From positions 1 through 62,084 of the forward strand of contig JAWKUA010000031.1 in the NCBI GenBank assembly GCA_041398785.1: a stretch of DNA of 62,084 nucleotides, in the 5' to 3' direction. Both the position numbers and the translations under genes were made by a program. Each line of letters begins with the position of its first letter. The first letter of the stretch is position 1. The notes below the pieces were generated by a model that had not been told where the DNA came from, made no database searches, and saw nothing but the letters and a program-made list of their open reading frames with translations. The DNA is from Planctomycetaceae bacterium (lineage in GTDB: Bacteria > Planctomycetota > Planctomycetia > Planctomycetales > Planctomycetaceae). This document shows, one piece after another, positions 25,099 through 37,399 of the stretch.

Positions 25099-26657
25099 TC
25101 ACACCTGTCGTTTCACGCCGTCTTCTTCATAGGTCACCTGGTAAAGATCGCGCCGGCGATCGTTCCAGTTCTGCACCGATCCGGAGTCACGATGACGCTG
25201 CAGTTGCTCCAGGTCCAGGTCATGAATAATCAGTGTTTCCACATTGGGAGTACATTCCGCAGCGATGGCATCGCGAGCAAATTCGATATCCGCCGGCGTG
25301 AAGATGCCGGACTGCGCGTAATGAATGTCCGCGTTTTCCACAAACGGCAGGTTTCCCGTGCAGCCGGAGATTGCCACATAAAGATGGTTCTCCACACAGC
25401 GCGCCAGCGCACAATGACGAATTCTCAGGTACCCGTGGCGCGTGTCTGTATTGAACGGCACGAACACCATCCGGGCTCCCTTCTGAGTCGCGATCCGCGT
25501 GAGTTCCGGGAATTCGATGTCATAGCACACCTGGATGGCAATCAATCCGCAATCCGTATCGAACACTTCCACCTTGTGACCCGGACTGACGCCCCACCAT
25601 TTCCGTTCACTGGGAGTCACATGGATCTTGTATTGTTTGCCGATCGATCCGTCACGACGAAACAGATACGACACGTTGTACAGTGTGTCATCCTCGACAA
25701 CAAAGTGCGATCCGCCGATCACATTGACGTCGTACTTCACGGCCTGTTCGGTGAACAGTTCCAGGTATTGAGGCGTGAATTCGGCCAGTTGCCTGGCCGC
25801 CAGGCCCGGTCGTTTTGCTTCCACGCACGAAAGCAGTTCTGCCGTCAGCAGCTCCGGAAACAGCACAAAGTCGCTGCGGTAGTCCGACGCCGTGTCCAGG
25901 AAGAATTCCACCTGCTGAGCAAACGCTTCGAAACTGGCGATCTTTCGCATCTGCCACTGCACGACGCACAGTCGCACCGGTTCGGTCGGGTGGTGGAACC
26001 GGCGTTTGCTGGCCGGCCGGTGATCCAGGTTCTTCCACTCCAGAAATGTGGCATACCCGCGCGATGCCACGTCGGACGGAAAGTAGTTTGGAATCAGCCC
26101 CTGCACGGTAAATCCGTTTGACGTCTGAGCAGTCAGTACCGGGTCGTGCAGCGCCTTTTCCATAACGGCGTCGATGTATTCCCGGGCGGTGTATTCGTCG
26201 GCGTGTTCGCCATAGCCGGGAATGCGGCCGGCGATGATGATTCGTTCCAGGTTCTTCTCACGGCACAGTTCCTTCCGAGCATCATACAGCCGCCGCGAAA
26301 GCTTCATGCCGCGAAATTCCGGATCCACCATGATCTCAATGCCGTACAGCGTGTCGCCGTTCGGATTGTGATTTCGGATATATCCTTCGTCCGCGACGAT
26401 CTTCCAGTTGTGCCATTCCAACTGCGGGTTGTATTCCAGGATCAGACTGCTGGCGGACGCCGCCAGCTTGCCGTCACATTCCAGGCAGAACTGGCCTTCG
26501 GGAAATATCTTCAGCTGACTTTCAATCTGATCGCGTCCCCACGGGTGCATGCCGGAAAGCACTTGCTGCATGTCAACTGGGTGCCATAGTCGTCGATCGT
26601 CAGGTTCCGCAGAACCAGATTCCATTCGTATTCCTTCAAATCGATGGGTTCAGACAT
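25099..26657 (-). CDS. Bifunctional GNAT acetyltransferase / carbon-nitrogen hydrolase, frameshifted near the 5' end
   Basis: The long frame from about 26625 down encodes a GNAT domain (YGIEIMVDPEFRGMKLSRRLYDARKEL) followed by a nitrilase-type hydrolase with Glu in LFPELLTAELL, the Lys region in HVTPSERKWWG and Cys in AIQVCYDIEFPEL. The family usually begins MSEPxDLKxYxWNLxLRxL. That exact start is found at 26657 (MSEPIDLKEYEWNLVLRNL), but in another frame. The frames join at about 26551-26557, where one G seems missing after CFP and before GMHPWGRDQ. So the gene either carries a one-base deletion or this is a sequence error. It leads the operon with upp and the YkgJ-like gene. Confidence 0.85.
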
Positions 26658-26686
26658 GACGGTCGACTCGCGTGTTTTTCAGAAAG

Positions 26687-29785
<3,099 letters not shown>

Positions 29786-29790
29786 GGCTA

Positions 29791-30229
29791 CCACGGAGAC
29801 ACGGAGGGCACGGAGCGGAAAACTAACAGACGAAACGCCGTATTCCGTCTTTCAATACAGGCGTGTTGAAGTTGATCAGCAGGCCCACGGGGTACCTGCC
29901 AATCCTGAGATAGGTCAGCAACTGTGCATCATGCAGCGGCGACAGGGACTCGACCGATTTAATTTCAAGCACAACTGTACTCTCAACGACAACGTCAAGT
30001 CGGTAGCCGCAGTCGAGACGGAGATGTTTATAGACGACGGGAAGCGTGACCTGCCGCTGAAACTTCAGCCTTCGCTGTGACAATTCGCAGCACAGGCATT
30101 CCTCATAGGTGGATTCAAGAAGTCCGGGTCCGAGTTCCCGGTGGACGTCGGTCGCGGCCCCGCGGATGCTATACGTGAGATCTTCAAACTGCATGACCAG
30201 GCTTCTCCGCGGGCTCCGTGTCTCCGTGG
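29791..30229. mobile_element. GxxExxY cassette bounded by 16-bp inverted repeats
   Basis: CCACGGAGACACGGAG at 29791-29806 recurs as its exact reverse complement at 30214-30229. Between them lies one ORF, the GxxExxY protein. The left end is 5 bases from the valS start codon; the right end lies inside the last codons of cimA. The repeat also contains shifted CACGGAG copies. No target-site duplication is obvious. The arrangement suggests a small mobile or recombination cassette. Confidence 0.55.
29823..30194 (-). CDS. GxxExxY protein, predicted PD-(D/E)XK nuclease-like
   Basis: 123 residues. The family motif GPGLLESTYEECL is at residues 22-34. Downstream, GYRLDVVVESTVVLEIKSVESL gives the D-x(n)-E-x-K pattern of the PD-(D/E)XK fold, and LLTYLRIGRYPVGLLINFNT is the usual C-terminal helix and strand. 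The family is widespread but without established function. The ATG overlaps the last codons of cimA by 11 bases, yet the gene sits within inverted repeats, so the overlap probably comes from insertion rather than a functional operon. Confidence is high for family and low for activity. Confidence 0.9.
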   Translation of the reverse strand: MQFEDLTYSIRGAATDVHRELGPGLLESTYEECLCCELSQRRLKFQRQVTLPVVYKHLRLDCGYRLDVVVESTVVLEIKSVESLSPLHDAQLLTYLRIGRYPVGLLINFNTPVLKDGIRRFVC

Positions 30230-31806
30230 TTCAGAATGCCGTTTCCCACGGCGCCGCGGTCTTTGTGGATTTTGTATTCGAAGGCGTCGATGAGCGCGAT
30301 CCAGCTTGCTTCGATGATATTTTCGCTGACTCCGACGGTGTTCCAGATGTCGGTCCGGTCGCGGCTTTCGATCACAACACGGACTCGGGCGGCGGTGCCT
30401 TCCGTGCTGTTGATGACTCGCACGCGGTAGTCCATCAATGTCATTTCCGCCAGGTTCGGATACGCCGGCGTCAGTGCCTTGCGCAGCGCGGCGTCCAGAG
30501 CATTGACCGGTCCGTCGCCTTCTCCGACGACATGCTGCTGCACGTCGTTTACCGTCAGTTTGACAACGGCTTCCGTGACCGGTTCGCGGGACTGGTTTTC
30601 GACATTCACGCGGTAGTGGTCAAAGACAAACGACGGCCGGAAAGTGCCGGCGGTTTTCATCACCAGCAGATCAAACGACGCTTCCGCCGCTTCGAACTGG
30701 TATCCGTCGTTTTCCATATCCTGAACGGCGGTCAGAATCTTCGCCTGCAGTTGAGCGTCTTCCTGCAGACGAAATTTGGTCGTCTTGGCGACGATATTGG
30801 ACCGGCCGGAAAGTTCGCTGACCAGCACCCGGCGAACGTTGCCGACGGATTCCGGTGAGATGTGTTCGTAACTGCGGGAGATTCTGTTCACGGCATGCAC
30901 ATGCATGCCACCCTTGTGAGCAAACGCGCTGGCTCCGACGAACGGCTGGCCGTTGCGAAAATTCATATTGGCCAGTTCATAGACATAGCGGGACAGTTCC
31001 GTAAGTCGGCCGATGCCATCATCGGACAGCACATCGAACTTCAGCTTCAGCTTCAGGTTCGCGGCGACGGCGATCAGGTCCACATTTCCGCAGCGTTCAC
31101 CGATGCCGTTGATGGTTCCCTGAACCTGGACAGCTCCGGCCTGGACGGCGGCCAGAGAATTGGCCACGGCCAGGTCGCTGTCGTTATGCGTGTGAATTCC
31201 GATGGCCACGTCCACTTCGGCTCGCAGAGCTGTGACAGCGTCGACGACCTGTTCGGGAAGTGTGCCGCCGTTGGTGTCGCACATGCAGATCATGTCGGCT
31301 CCCGCGTCGGCGGCGGCTTTCCAGGTCTGCAGGGCGTAGTCCGGGTTTGCCGTCCATCCGTCGAAACAGTGTTCGGCGTCATAGATCACTTCACGGCCTT
31401 CGCTTTTGGCGTAGGCGACGGAATCGGCGATCATGGCCAGGTTTTCCTGCAGCGAAACTCGCAGAACTTCCGTGGCATGCAGGTCCCAGGTTTTTCCAAC
31501 AATCGTGATGACGGGTGCCCGGCTGTTGATCAGGGCCTTCATGCCGACATCGTCTTCGGCGGCAATGTCGCGGCGGCGAGTCATTCCGAAGGCTGCGACG
31601 CGGGAGTGCTTCCAGTCCATGTCCGCGGCCCGCTGAAAGAACTCTTCGTCTTTGGGATTGGACAGCGGGTAGCCGCCTTCGATGTAGTCAAATCCCAGCT
31701 CGTCCAGCTTGGTGGCGATCATCAGCTTGTCCTGCAGCGAGAAATTGACGCCTTCTCCCTGAGAACCGTCGCGCAGCGTTGTGTCGTAAAGCTGGATTCT
31801 GGACAT
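30184..31806 (-). CDS. cimA: (R)-citramalate synthase
   Basis: 540 residues. Condenses pyruvate and acetyl-CoA to citramalate, the threonine-independent entry to isoleucine. The N-terminal HMGL-like domain shows IQLYDTTLRDGSQGEGV, GFDYIEGGYPLSNPKD, the Zn-ligand motif IGIHTHNDSDLAVAN and GTINGIGERCGN. The LeuA-type dimer (regulatory) domain fills residues about 390-520. YPLSNPKD and DGSQGEGVNFS favour CimA over LeuA. The last 15 residues (from NHGDTEP) are encoded by the cassette's inverted repeat, so the natural C-terminus was probably replaced. A leader with Ile/Val-rich peptide and terminator precedes the gene. Confidence 0.93.
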   Translation of the reverse strand: MSRIQLYDTTLRDGSQGEGVNFSLQDKLMIATKLDELGFDYIEGGYPLSNPKDEEFFQRAADMDWKHSRVAAFGMTRRRDIAAEDDVGMKALINSRAPVITIVGKTWDLHATEVLRVSLQENLAMIADSVAYAKSEGREVIYDAEHCFDGWTANPDYALQTWKAAADAGADMICMCDTNGGTLPEQVVDAVTALRAEVDVAIGIHTHNDSDLAVANSLAAVQAGAVQVQGTINGIGERCGNVDLIAVAANLKLKLKFDVLSDDGIGRLTELSRYVYELANMNFRNGQPFVGASAFAHKGGMHVHAVNRISRSYEHISPESVGNVRRVLVSELSGRSNIVAKTTKFRLQEDAQLQAKILTAVQDMENDGYQFEAAEASFDLLVMKTAGTFRPSFVFDHYRVNVENQSREPVTEAVVKLTVNDVQQHVVGEGDGPVNALDAALRKALTPAYPNLAEMTLMDYRVRVINSTEGTAARVRVVIESRDRTDIWNTVGVSENIIEASWIALIDAFEYKIHKDRGAVGNGILNHGDTEPAEKPGHAV

Positions 31807-31826
31807 CGTGGAATTGTCACCTAACG

Positions 31827-31853
31827 AAAAAACCCTCAGGCGGCACCTGAGGG
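31827..31853 (-). terminator. Attenuator terminator in the cimA leader
   Basis: On the minus strand CCCTCAGG (31853-31846), loop TGCCG, CCTGAGGG (31840-31833) and then six T residues (31832-31827) form a Rho-independent terminator. It lies only 21 bases before the cimA start codon, on the same strand, so it would cut transcripts before cimA rather than after a gene. The 5' arm can alternatively pair with CCTGAGG at 31884-31878, which overlaps the leader peptide stop. Confidence 0.8.
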
Positions 31854-31879
31854 TTCGTGAGCGTCGAGTTCCGGGTTCC

Positions 31880-31957
31880 TCAGGACAGCGGCTGCATTCT
31901 GCCGACGATGATGTCGCAGATGCTGACGATCTGAAGTCGAATTGTGCTCAGATTCAT
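31880..31957 (-). CDS. Ile/Val-rich leader peptide of cimA (attenuation)
   Basis: A 25-codon ORF from ATG at 31957 to TGA at 31880-31882. It has Ile at positions 6, 10, 13, 16 and 17, Val at 11 and 18, and Leu at 3, 8 and 24: ten branched-chain residues in 25. GAAGG lies nine bases upstream of the ATG. The stop codon falls in CCTGAGG, which can pair with the 5' arm of the terminator. That is the classical layout of ilv/leu attenuators: stalling at Ile codons frees the antiterminator and lets cimA be transcribed. The peptide itself has no other expected role. Inferred from sequence only. Confidence 0.75.
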   Translation of the reverse strand: MNLSTIRLQIVSICDIIVGRMQPLS

Positions 31958-31982
31958 GCGGACCGGCCTTCAGGGACAGCGG

Positions 31983-32011
31983 ATGCTAGGCATCACCGAG
32001 CCGGACGTCAA
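31983..32011 (-). promoter_or_regulatory. Predicted sigma-70-type promoter of the cimA leader
   Basis: On the minus strand a TTGACG -35 box (32011-32006), a 17-bp spacer and TAGCAT -10 box (31988-31983) precede the leader peptide ATG by 25 bases. A start site near 31976 would give a leader RNA of about 170 bases before cimA. Confidence 0.55.
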
Positions 32012-32088
32012 CGCGGTTGTGCAGGTCGCATGGACGAGATTCCCGCGGCGGCGAGTGCGCAAGTTCGGACCACTCGTCCGCCGCGGGT

Positions 32089-32303
32089 GGCAGATGAGCA
32101 TTTGCCGGTTAAGGGCGACAATTGCTTCATCCTCCCGCTTCAACGGGAGGGTCGCCGATCGAATGCCGTTCAGGCGTTCGATCGCGGGGAGGGCGACGCA
32201 CGGAAGCTCCGGTTGCGCGGTCGCCCTCCCCGCCGTTTGATCGCCTGAACGGCGATCAAACTTCGACCCTCCGTTGCAACGGGAGGGTAAATTTTATCTG
32301 CCG
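32089..32303. repeat. Foldback element with GGCAGATGAG-type ends
   Basis: The left end is GGCAGATGAGCATTTGCC; the right end, read inverted, is CGGCAGATAAAATTTACC. Inside are two long imperfect inverted arms of about 50 bp (about 32148-32200 and 32218-32270) containing GGGGAGGGCGAC, and small CCTCCCG/CGGGAGG hairpins. It shares its ends with elements at 38246 and 40587. It lies between the RND gene and the cimA promoter. Confidence 0.65.
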
Positions 32304-32309
32304 TTTGCC

Positions 32310-35300
32310 CTACGCGGGCGTGGCGTCGAACTGAGCTTTGTCGGGGCTGTGAGCCGGCGACCGCCGCAGCACGTTGACCATGATGTCGTGCCGGATCAGG
32401 TTCAGGCAGGGCACCAGAATCAGTGTCAGGCCGGTGGCGAACAGCAGCCCGAACGTCAGAGTCACCGCCATGGGAATCAAGAACTTCGCCTGGAAACTCG
32501 TTTCGAACATCAGCGGAATCAGGCCGGCGGCGGTCGTCAGAGTCGTCAGCAGAATGGCTCGCAGCCGTTTTCTTGCTCCGTCGACGCTGGCTTCAAACGG
32601 CGACAGCCCTTCGTATTCGCGGCGGTTGATAAAGTCGATCAGCACCAGACTGTCGTTCACCAGGATTCCGGAAAGCGCCACCAGGCCGATGGCGCTCAGA
32701 ATTGTAAACGTCTCGCCGGTCAGCCAGTGCCCGACGACGGCTCCCAGAAATCCAAACGGAATGGCCGACATCACAACCAGAGGCTGAATGTAGGAACGAA
32801 ACAGTCCCGCCAGCATTCCGTAAATCAGCAGCAAAGCAATGGGGAACGCGACCTGCAGCGACCCGAACGACTTGCGCATTTCTTCGGCCTGGCCAAGGTA
32901 CTGAATTTCGATGCCGGGGTATTTGGGGATGATCTCCGATTCAATCCGCTGCTTCATTTTGTCGATCACGTCGGATGTGCTGGAGCCCCTGGATTCGTCG
33001 ACGGACCCCACAATTCTGGCGGATCGGCTTTGCTGATAGCGGGTGATTGTGGAGTAACCGACCGTCATTCTGGCTTCGGCGACTTCATCGATGGGAATCC
33101 ACGATCTCTGCCCCGGCAGACCGGTGCCGGGCAGCCACATGCCTTCGACATTGAAGACGTTTTCGCGATACGTTTCCGGATAGCGCACCATGATTCGCAC
33201 GTCTTCGCGATTGCGGGTAATGCGGCGGGCTTCCTGTCCAAACAAGGCTCCGCGAACAAACATGCCCAGACTGCCGACAGTGACTCCCGTGGGCGCCGCG
33301 GACTCCCGCAGCCGCAGCCGCAGTTCCTTTTTGCCAAGGTCCAGGTTGTCATCCAGATCGAAGACTCCATCGATGGAACCGATCAGTTGTTCCATGTCTT
33401 CGGTGGCTCGCGGAAGTTCGCTGTTGGGCAGTCCGGACAGGCTGACTTCGATGTCGTTGCCTCCCGGCCCGCCGCTCATCGCTTCCCACCGAATGGAGTT
33501 CATCCCGGTCAGCTCTCTGGTCGACCATTCTCTCAGCACGTTGATCAGTTCTTCGCTGGAACGGGTGCGTTCTTCGGCCGGGCAGATTTCGATGACCAGT
33601 TGACCCAGGTGGCTCTGATCTTCAAACCCGACGGAACCGGCTCCCGTGACGTCGTACTGCCGGCCGGCAATCGTCTGAACGTTGACGATTTCCGGAAAGC
33701 GATCCGGATCGACGATGTAATCCGTCAGCTTCTGCAGTTCCTGTTTCAGGCGTTCGCTCGAGGTGCCGATCGGCATTTCCAGAGCGGCGATCATGCTTTC
33801 GCTGTCCATGTCCTGAATAAACTGCCAGCGGACGATTCCGCCGGCCAGCAGTCCCGCCGCCACAACGCAGGCTCCGACGACGAACGTCACCGTCACGTAC
33901 CGCCACCGCAGGCAAAGCAGCAGCAGTTTCTCGTAGGGAGCCAGCAGGACGCGATTCAGAAACATTTCCTTCAGGCCGTTAAACGTCGAAGGCTGACCGT
34001 CGGCGGCCCTGCGAATTTTGACGGGCGGCAGATGCTTCAGATGAGCCGGCAGAATCACCAGCGCTTCCATCAGAGAAATCGACAGCGCTGCGATGACGAC
34101 CAGCGGCAACTGAGCCATGAAGTCGCCGATCTGGCCCTGAATAAAAAACAGCGGCGCGAAGGCGGCGATTGTCGTGGACACCGCCACGATGACCGGCCAC
34201 ATCACTTCTTCCGCGCCTTCGATGGCGGCTCGGACGGGCGGCTTGCCTTCTTCGATATGCCGATAGATGTTCTCGCCGATCACGATGGCGTCGTCGACGA
34301 TAATTCCCAGCACGATGATCAGACCGAACATCGACAGCAGATTGACGGTCGCTCCCACCAGCCACATCACGAAGAACGTACCCAGAAACGACACCACCAG
34401 ACCGACGGCCGCCCACCACGCAACACGCCAGTTCAGGAACAGATTCAGGCACAGCAGCACCAGAACCAGCCCCCACTTGCCGTTGCGAGTCATCAGGTCC
34501 AGGCGGCCTTCGACGAACCGGGCGATGTCCGTGTGCAGCTTGAAATTCACGGTATTCGGAAACGGATTGGACTTCGCGTTCTGGTAAACGCGATAGATGT
34601 CGGGTCGGCCGATTCCCGCCAACGCGCCGGACGCGGCCTGATCCGGACCGTTGTACGGCTGGCCGCTGCGAGCCGCGAAATAGGTTTTCACGACGGATGA
34701 AATCTGCACCGCGTCTTCTGAATCACCCTTGAAGATTACGCAGTTGACGGAAGGCTTGCCGTTGAAGTCCGCTTCCAGATCCGAATCGACGAACCCGTCG
34801 GAAAGTTCAGCAACGTCGGACAGCAGAATTCGCCGGCCTCCCGGCTGAGAACGCACGACGATGTCTTCCAGGCGGATGGCCTTCTGCTGTTCGCCCAGAG
34901 TTCGCACGGCCACACTGCTGCGGCTGCCCTTCAACTGTCCGCCGCTGATGTCCAGGTTTCCGGAACGAATCGCGGCGGCGATTTCTTCGAACGTGACATC
35001 GTACTCCAGCAGTTTGTCGGGGCGGACGTCGACGTAGATTTCGTCGTCGCGAATGCCGTTCAGTTCGACACGGCTGATTCCCGGCAGCTTCAACAGGTCG
35101 TCCCGCAGGTTGCGGGCGGTTTGCTTCAGCGTGCCTTCCGACACATCGCCGAAGACGGCGATCGAAATCACGGGAAGCTGCGGTTCGACTTTCTTCAGAC
35201 TGATCTTCTCGACATCATCCGGCATGTCCTGAATGGAATCGATTTCGTTGCGAATCTCCTGCAGCAGCGCGTCCACGTCGTCCACGGTCTGCTGCAGAGT

Positions 35301-35579
35301 CAGCGTGGTGAAACTGATGCCTTCACCAACCTGCGATTCGATCTTGTCGATTCCTTCGACGCCGCGAATGGCTTCCTCAATCTTGATCGTGACCGCCTTT
35401 TCGACGTCTGCCGGCTGGACTCCCGGATAAACGGCCGCCACCAGCAGCTTGTCCGGCCGCGATTCCGGAAACATCTCCCGCTGCAGCGTCAGAGCGAAGA
35501 TGATGCCCGCCGCCAGGACAACAACCATCAGCATGTTGACCAGAACGGAATTCCGGACACTAAAAGAAGGCAGAGACAT
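32310..35579 (-). CDS. RND efflux transporter permease (AcrB/MdtB-type)
   Basis: About 1089 residues, full length for an RND pump. The start is placed at the ATG of MSLPSFSVRNSVLVNMLMVVV (35579), whose first helix is typical. Two sets of membrane helices flank large periplasmic loops. The first set includes the motif GIIVDDAIVIGENIYRHIEEGKPP with the proton-relay Asp pair, and the second includes ALSGILVNDSLVLIDFINRR. Such pumps export drugs, lipids or metals with a periplasmic adaptor and an outer-membrane channel. Neither partner is adjacent; the flanking genes are a VOC protein and cimA. Substrate unknown. Confidence 0.93.
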   Translation of the reverse strand: MSLPSFSVRNSVLVNMLMVVVLAAGIIFALTLQREMFPESRPDKLLVAAVYPGVQPADVEKAVTIKIEEAIRGVEGIDKIESQVGEGISFTTLTLQQTVDDVDALLQEIRNEIDSIQDMPDDVEKISLKKVEPQLPVISIAVFGDVSEGTLKQTARNLRDDLLKLPGISRVELNGIRDDEIYVDVRPDKLLEYDVTFEEIAAAIRSGNLDISGGQLKGSRSSVAVRTLGEQQKAIRLEDIVVRSQPGGRRILLSDVAELSDGFVDSDLEADFNGKPSVNCVIFKGDSEDAVQISSVVKTYFAARSGQPYNGPDQAASGALAGIGRPDIYRVYQNAKSNPFPNTVNFKLHTDIARFVEGRLDLMTRNGKWGLVLVLLCLNLFLNWRVAWWAAVGLVVSFLGTFFVMWLVGATVNLLSMFGLIIVLGIIVDDAIVIGENIYRHIEEGKPPVRAAIEGAEEVMWPVIVAVSTTIAAFAPLFFIQGQIGDFMAQLPLVVIAALSISLMEALVILPAHLKHLPPVKIRRAADGQPSTFNGLKEMFLNRVLLAPYEKLLLLCLRWRYVTVTFVVGACVVAAGLLAGGIVRWQFIQDMDSESMIAALEMPIGTSSERLKQELQKLTDYIVDPDRFPEIVNVQTIAGRQYDVTGAGSVGFEDQSHLGQLVIEICPAEERTRSSEELINVLREWSTRELTGMNSIRWEAMSGGPGGNDIEVSLSGLPNSELPRATEDMEQLIGSIDGVFDLDDNLDLGKKELRLRLRESAAPTGVTVGSLGMFVRGALFGQEARRITRNREDVRIMVRYPETYRENVFNVEGMWLPGTGLPGQRSWIPIDEVAEARMTVGYSTITRYQQSRSARIVGSVDESRGSSTSDVIDKMKQRIESEIIPKYPGIEIQYLGQAEEMRKSFGSLQVAFPIALLLIYGMLAGLFRSYIQPLVVMSAIPFGFLGAVVGHWLTGETFTILSAIGLVALSGILVNDSLVLIDFINRREYEGLSPFEASVDGARKRLRAILLTTLTTAAGLIPLMFETSFQAKFLIPMAVTLTFGLLFATGLTLILVPCLNLIRHDIMVNVLRRSPAHSPDKAQFDATPA

Positions 35580-35768
35580 TGTAGAATACAAATCGGAAAA
35601 ACGGTCACTCGGCGGTCGTCACGGATTCTACGTCTCCCGCAGGATTTCACCACCGCGAATCTCCGCGGCCGAATGCAGTCTTCCGTTTTTCGTCACGGGT
35701 TCTTCATACGCAACCGGCACTGTCCGGCACCTGTTGCGTTCCATACCTTCGCCGACCGGAACTTTGCC

Positions 35769-36194
35769 ATGCTTGTTCAGCCCTATCTGTACTTCAACGG
35801 CCGCGCTGCCGACGCCATCAACTTCTACAAAGATGCTCTGGGAGCCGAGCAGATTTTTCTGATGACGTTCGGTGAGAGCCCGGATCAGACCAGCATTCCG
35901 CCCGGCGGGGAAGACAAAATCATGCACGCCAGCCTGCGCATCGGATCGACAGAGGTCTATGTGTCGGACGGGATGTGCGATGAATCGAAGGCGGGGCGTT
36001 TTGAAGGCATGGCGCTGTCACTGATCGTGAACACGGCTGAAGAAGCCGAGCGGATTTTTTCAGCACTGAGTGACGGCGGGCAGGTTCAGATGCCTCTGGC
36101 GCAAACGTTCTTTTCGCCGCGATTCGGAATGGCGGCGGACCGCTTCGGCGTTTCCTGGCTGGTGCTGGTGCGTTCGGAGGACGAGCCGTCGTAA
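35769..36194 (+). CDS. VOC family protein, PhnB/glyoxalase-like
   Basis: 141 residues. It starts MLVQPYLYFNGRAADAINFYKDAL, the hallmark of PhnB-like VOC proteins (YLxFxGxaxEAixFY). IMHASLRIGSTEVYVSDG and the C-terminal GMAADRFGVSWLV also fit. These are dimeric beta-alpha-beta folds of the glyoxalase/bleomycin-resistance superfamily; many have no known substrate. The long frame upstream of 35769 is antisense to the RND gene and is not part of it. Transcribed divergently from the RND pump, with about 190 bases between the starts. Confidence 0.9.
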   Translation: MLVQPYLYFNGRAADAINFYKDALGAEQIFLMTFGESPDQTSIPPGGEDKIMHASLRIGSTEVYVSDGMCDESKAGRFEGMALSLIVNTAEEAERIFSALSDGGQVQMPLAQTFFSPRFGMAADRFGVSWLVLVRSEDEPS

Positions 36195-36274
36195 ACCCGC
36201 CGATTGCCGCTGCGCCGATCACGCGCCGTCGACTACCGTTGCGCCGACATCTGCTGCTCACGCGCCTGCGAACG

Positions 36275-37399
36275 TCACGCCGCAGCGCCGGAGTCGTCGG
36301 AATCGCGGCGACTCACGGATGAATGCAGCAGCATCCAGCGTCCAAGATGTTCTTCCGACAGCATTCCCGCCAGCCGGCCGCCGTGCTGCACCAGCAGCGT
36401 TCTGCAGCCACAGGCGTTCATTCTGTCCAGAGCCCGATCCAGCGGATCGTCGGCCGATGCAACCAGGCAGTCCCGGCGCATGATCTGTCCGACCGGCTGA
36501 TCATTCTGACCGCTTCGCAAAGCCTTCAGGACATCGTCATAGAAAACAAGTCCCGCGACGGTCTCTCCATTCATCACCGGAAAATCCCGCTGCTGACTGG
36601 TGGCGGATTCCCGGGCGGCCTCTTCCACGGTGTCTTCTTCGGAAAGAGTCTGGAACCGTCGAATCATTGCGTCGCTTACGCGGTGCGACCGGAACACGGA
36701 TCGCATTTCAACGGCCTGAGCTTCGCCCTGGGCACCCACGTACACAAACATGGCAATGAACAGCAACATCCAGTTGCCGGACAGGATGCCGACGAATCCG
36801 AACAGCATCGCCATCACCTGACCAACACTCGCTGCCACGTGCGTCGCGCGCACGCGTGTCATGCGAGTCGCCAGCAGAGCCCGCAGCACACGGCCACCGT
36901 CCATGGGAAAGGCGGGCAGCATGTTGAACACCACCAGAGCGACATTCACCCACATCAGATTGGCGGCAAACGCGCTGCCGGAAACCCGGCTGGCTTGCGT
37001 GGCGATCGGCAGGCCGAGCGTGTGAATGATGCCGAACAGTACCGCGGCAATCACCACGTTGACGGCAGGCCCGGCGATGGCCACAAAGAACTCCTGCATC
37101 GGTTTTTCGGGAATACGCTCCAGCCGGGCGACTCCCCCGATTGGCAGCAATGTGATATCTCGCGTCGCGACGCCATAACGGCGCGCGGTCAGTGCATGTC
37201 CCAGTTCGTGAAGCACGACGCAGGCAAACAGCGAAATGATAAACCCCACGCCGCGCAGGGCAGCGGCGGCACTGTCGCCGGAAGCAAGATGAGCGTAGCC
37301 GACCCACGCCAGCAACAGGAAGAACGTCCAGTGGACAAAGATGCCGATTCCGGCAACCTGTCCGAGACGAATAGACCAGCGCACCGTTTCGCCTTTCAT
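36275..37399 (-). CDS. M50 family site-2 protease with CBS domains
   Basis: 374 residues from the ATG at 37399. The zinc motif HELGH is at residues 64-68 in a membrane helix (ACVVLHELGHALTARRYG). The second motif NMLPAFPMDGGRVLRAL supplies the third ligand. Two CBS domains follow the helices (residues about 240-365: SDAMIRRFQTLSEEDTVEEAARE and VGQIMRRDCLVASADDPLDRALDRM). This is the SpoIVFB/Rip3-like layout: an intramembrane protease possibly controlled by nucleotide binding to CBS. Substrate is unknown; the neighbour is a SpoIIAA-like gene in the same direction. Confidence 0.93.
   Translation of the reverse strand: MKGETVRWSIRLGQVAGIGIFVHWTFFLLLAWVGYAHLASGDSAAAALRGVGFIISLFACVVLHELGHALTARRYGVATRDITLLPIGGVARLERIPEKPMQEFFVAIAGPAVNVVIAAVLFGIIHTLGLPIATQASRVSGSAFAANLMWVNVALVVFNMLPAFPMDGGRVLRALLATRMTRVRATHVAASVGQVMAMLFGFVGILSGNWMLLFIAMFVYVGAQGEAQAVEMRSVFRSHRVSDAMIRRFQTLSEEDTVEEAARESATSQQRDFPVMNGETVAGLVFYDDVLKALRSGQNDQPVGQIMRRDCLVASADDPLDRALDRMNACGCRTLLVQHGGRLAGMLSEEHLGRWMLLHSSVSRRDSDDSGAAA

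Noticed and set aside
31827..31853. Hairpin read as the terminator of the RND transporter gene
   Set aside because: The RND gene ends 450 bases earlier, and a promoter and leader ORF lie between; the hairpin is better explained as a cimA attenuator.
32274..34700. 808-residue plus-strand ORF antisense to the RND pump
   Set aside because: It is a shadow produced by codon bias; composition is rich in Gln, His and Arg, there is no family motif, and the opposite frame has full RND signatures.
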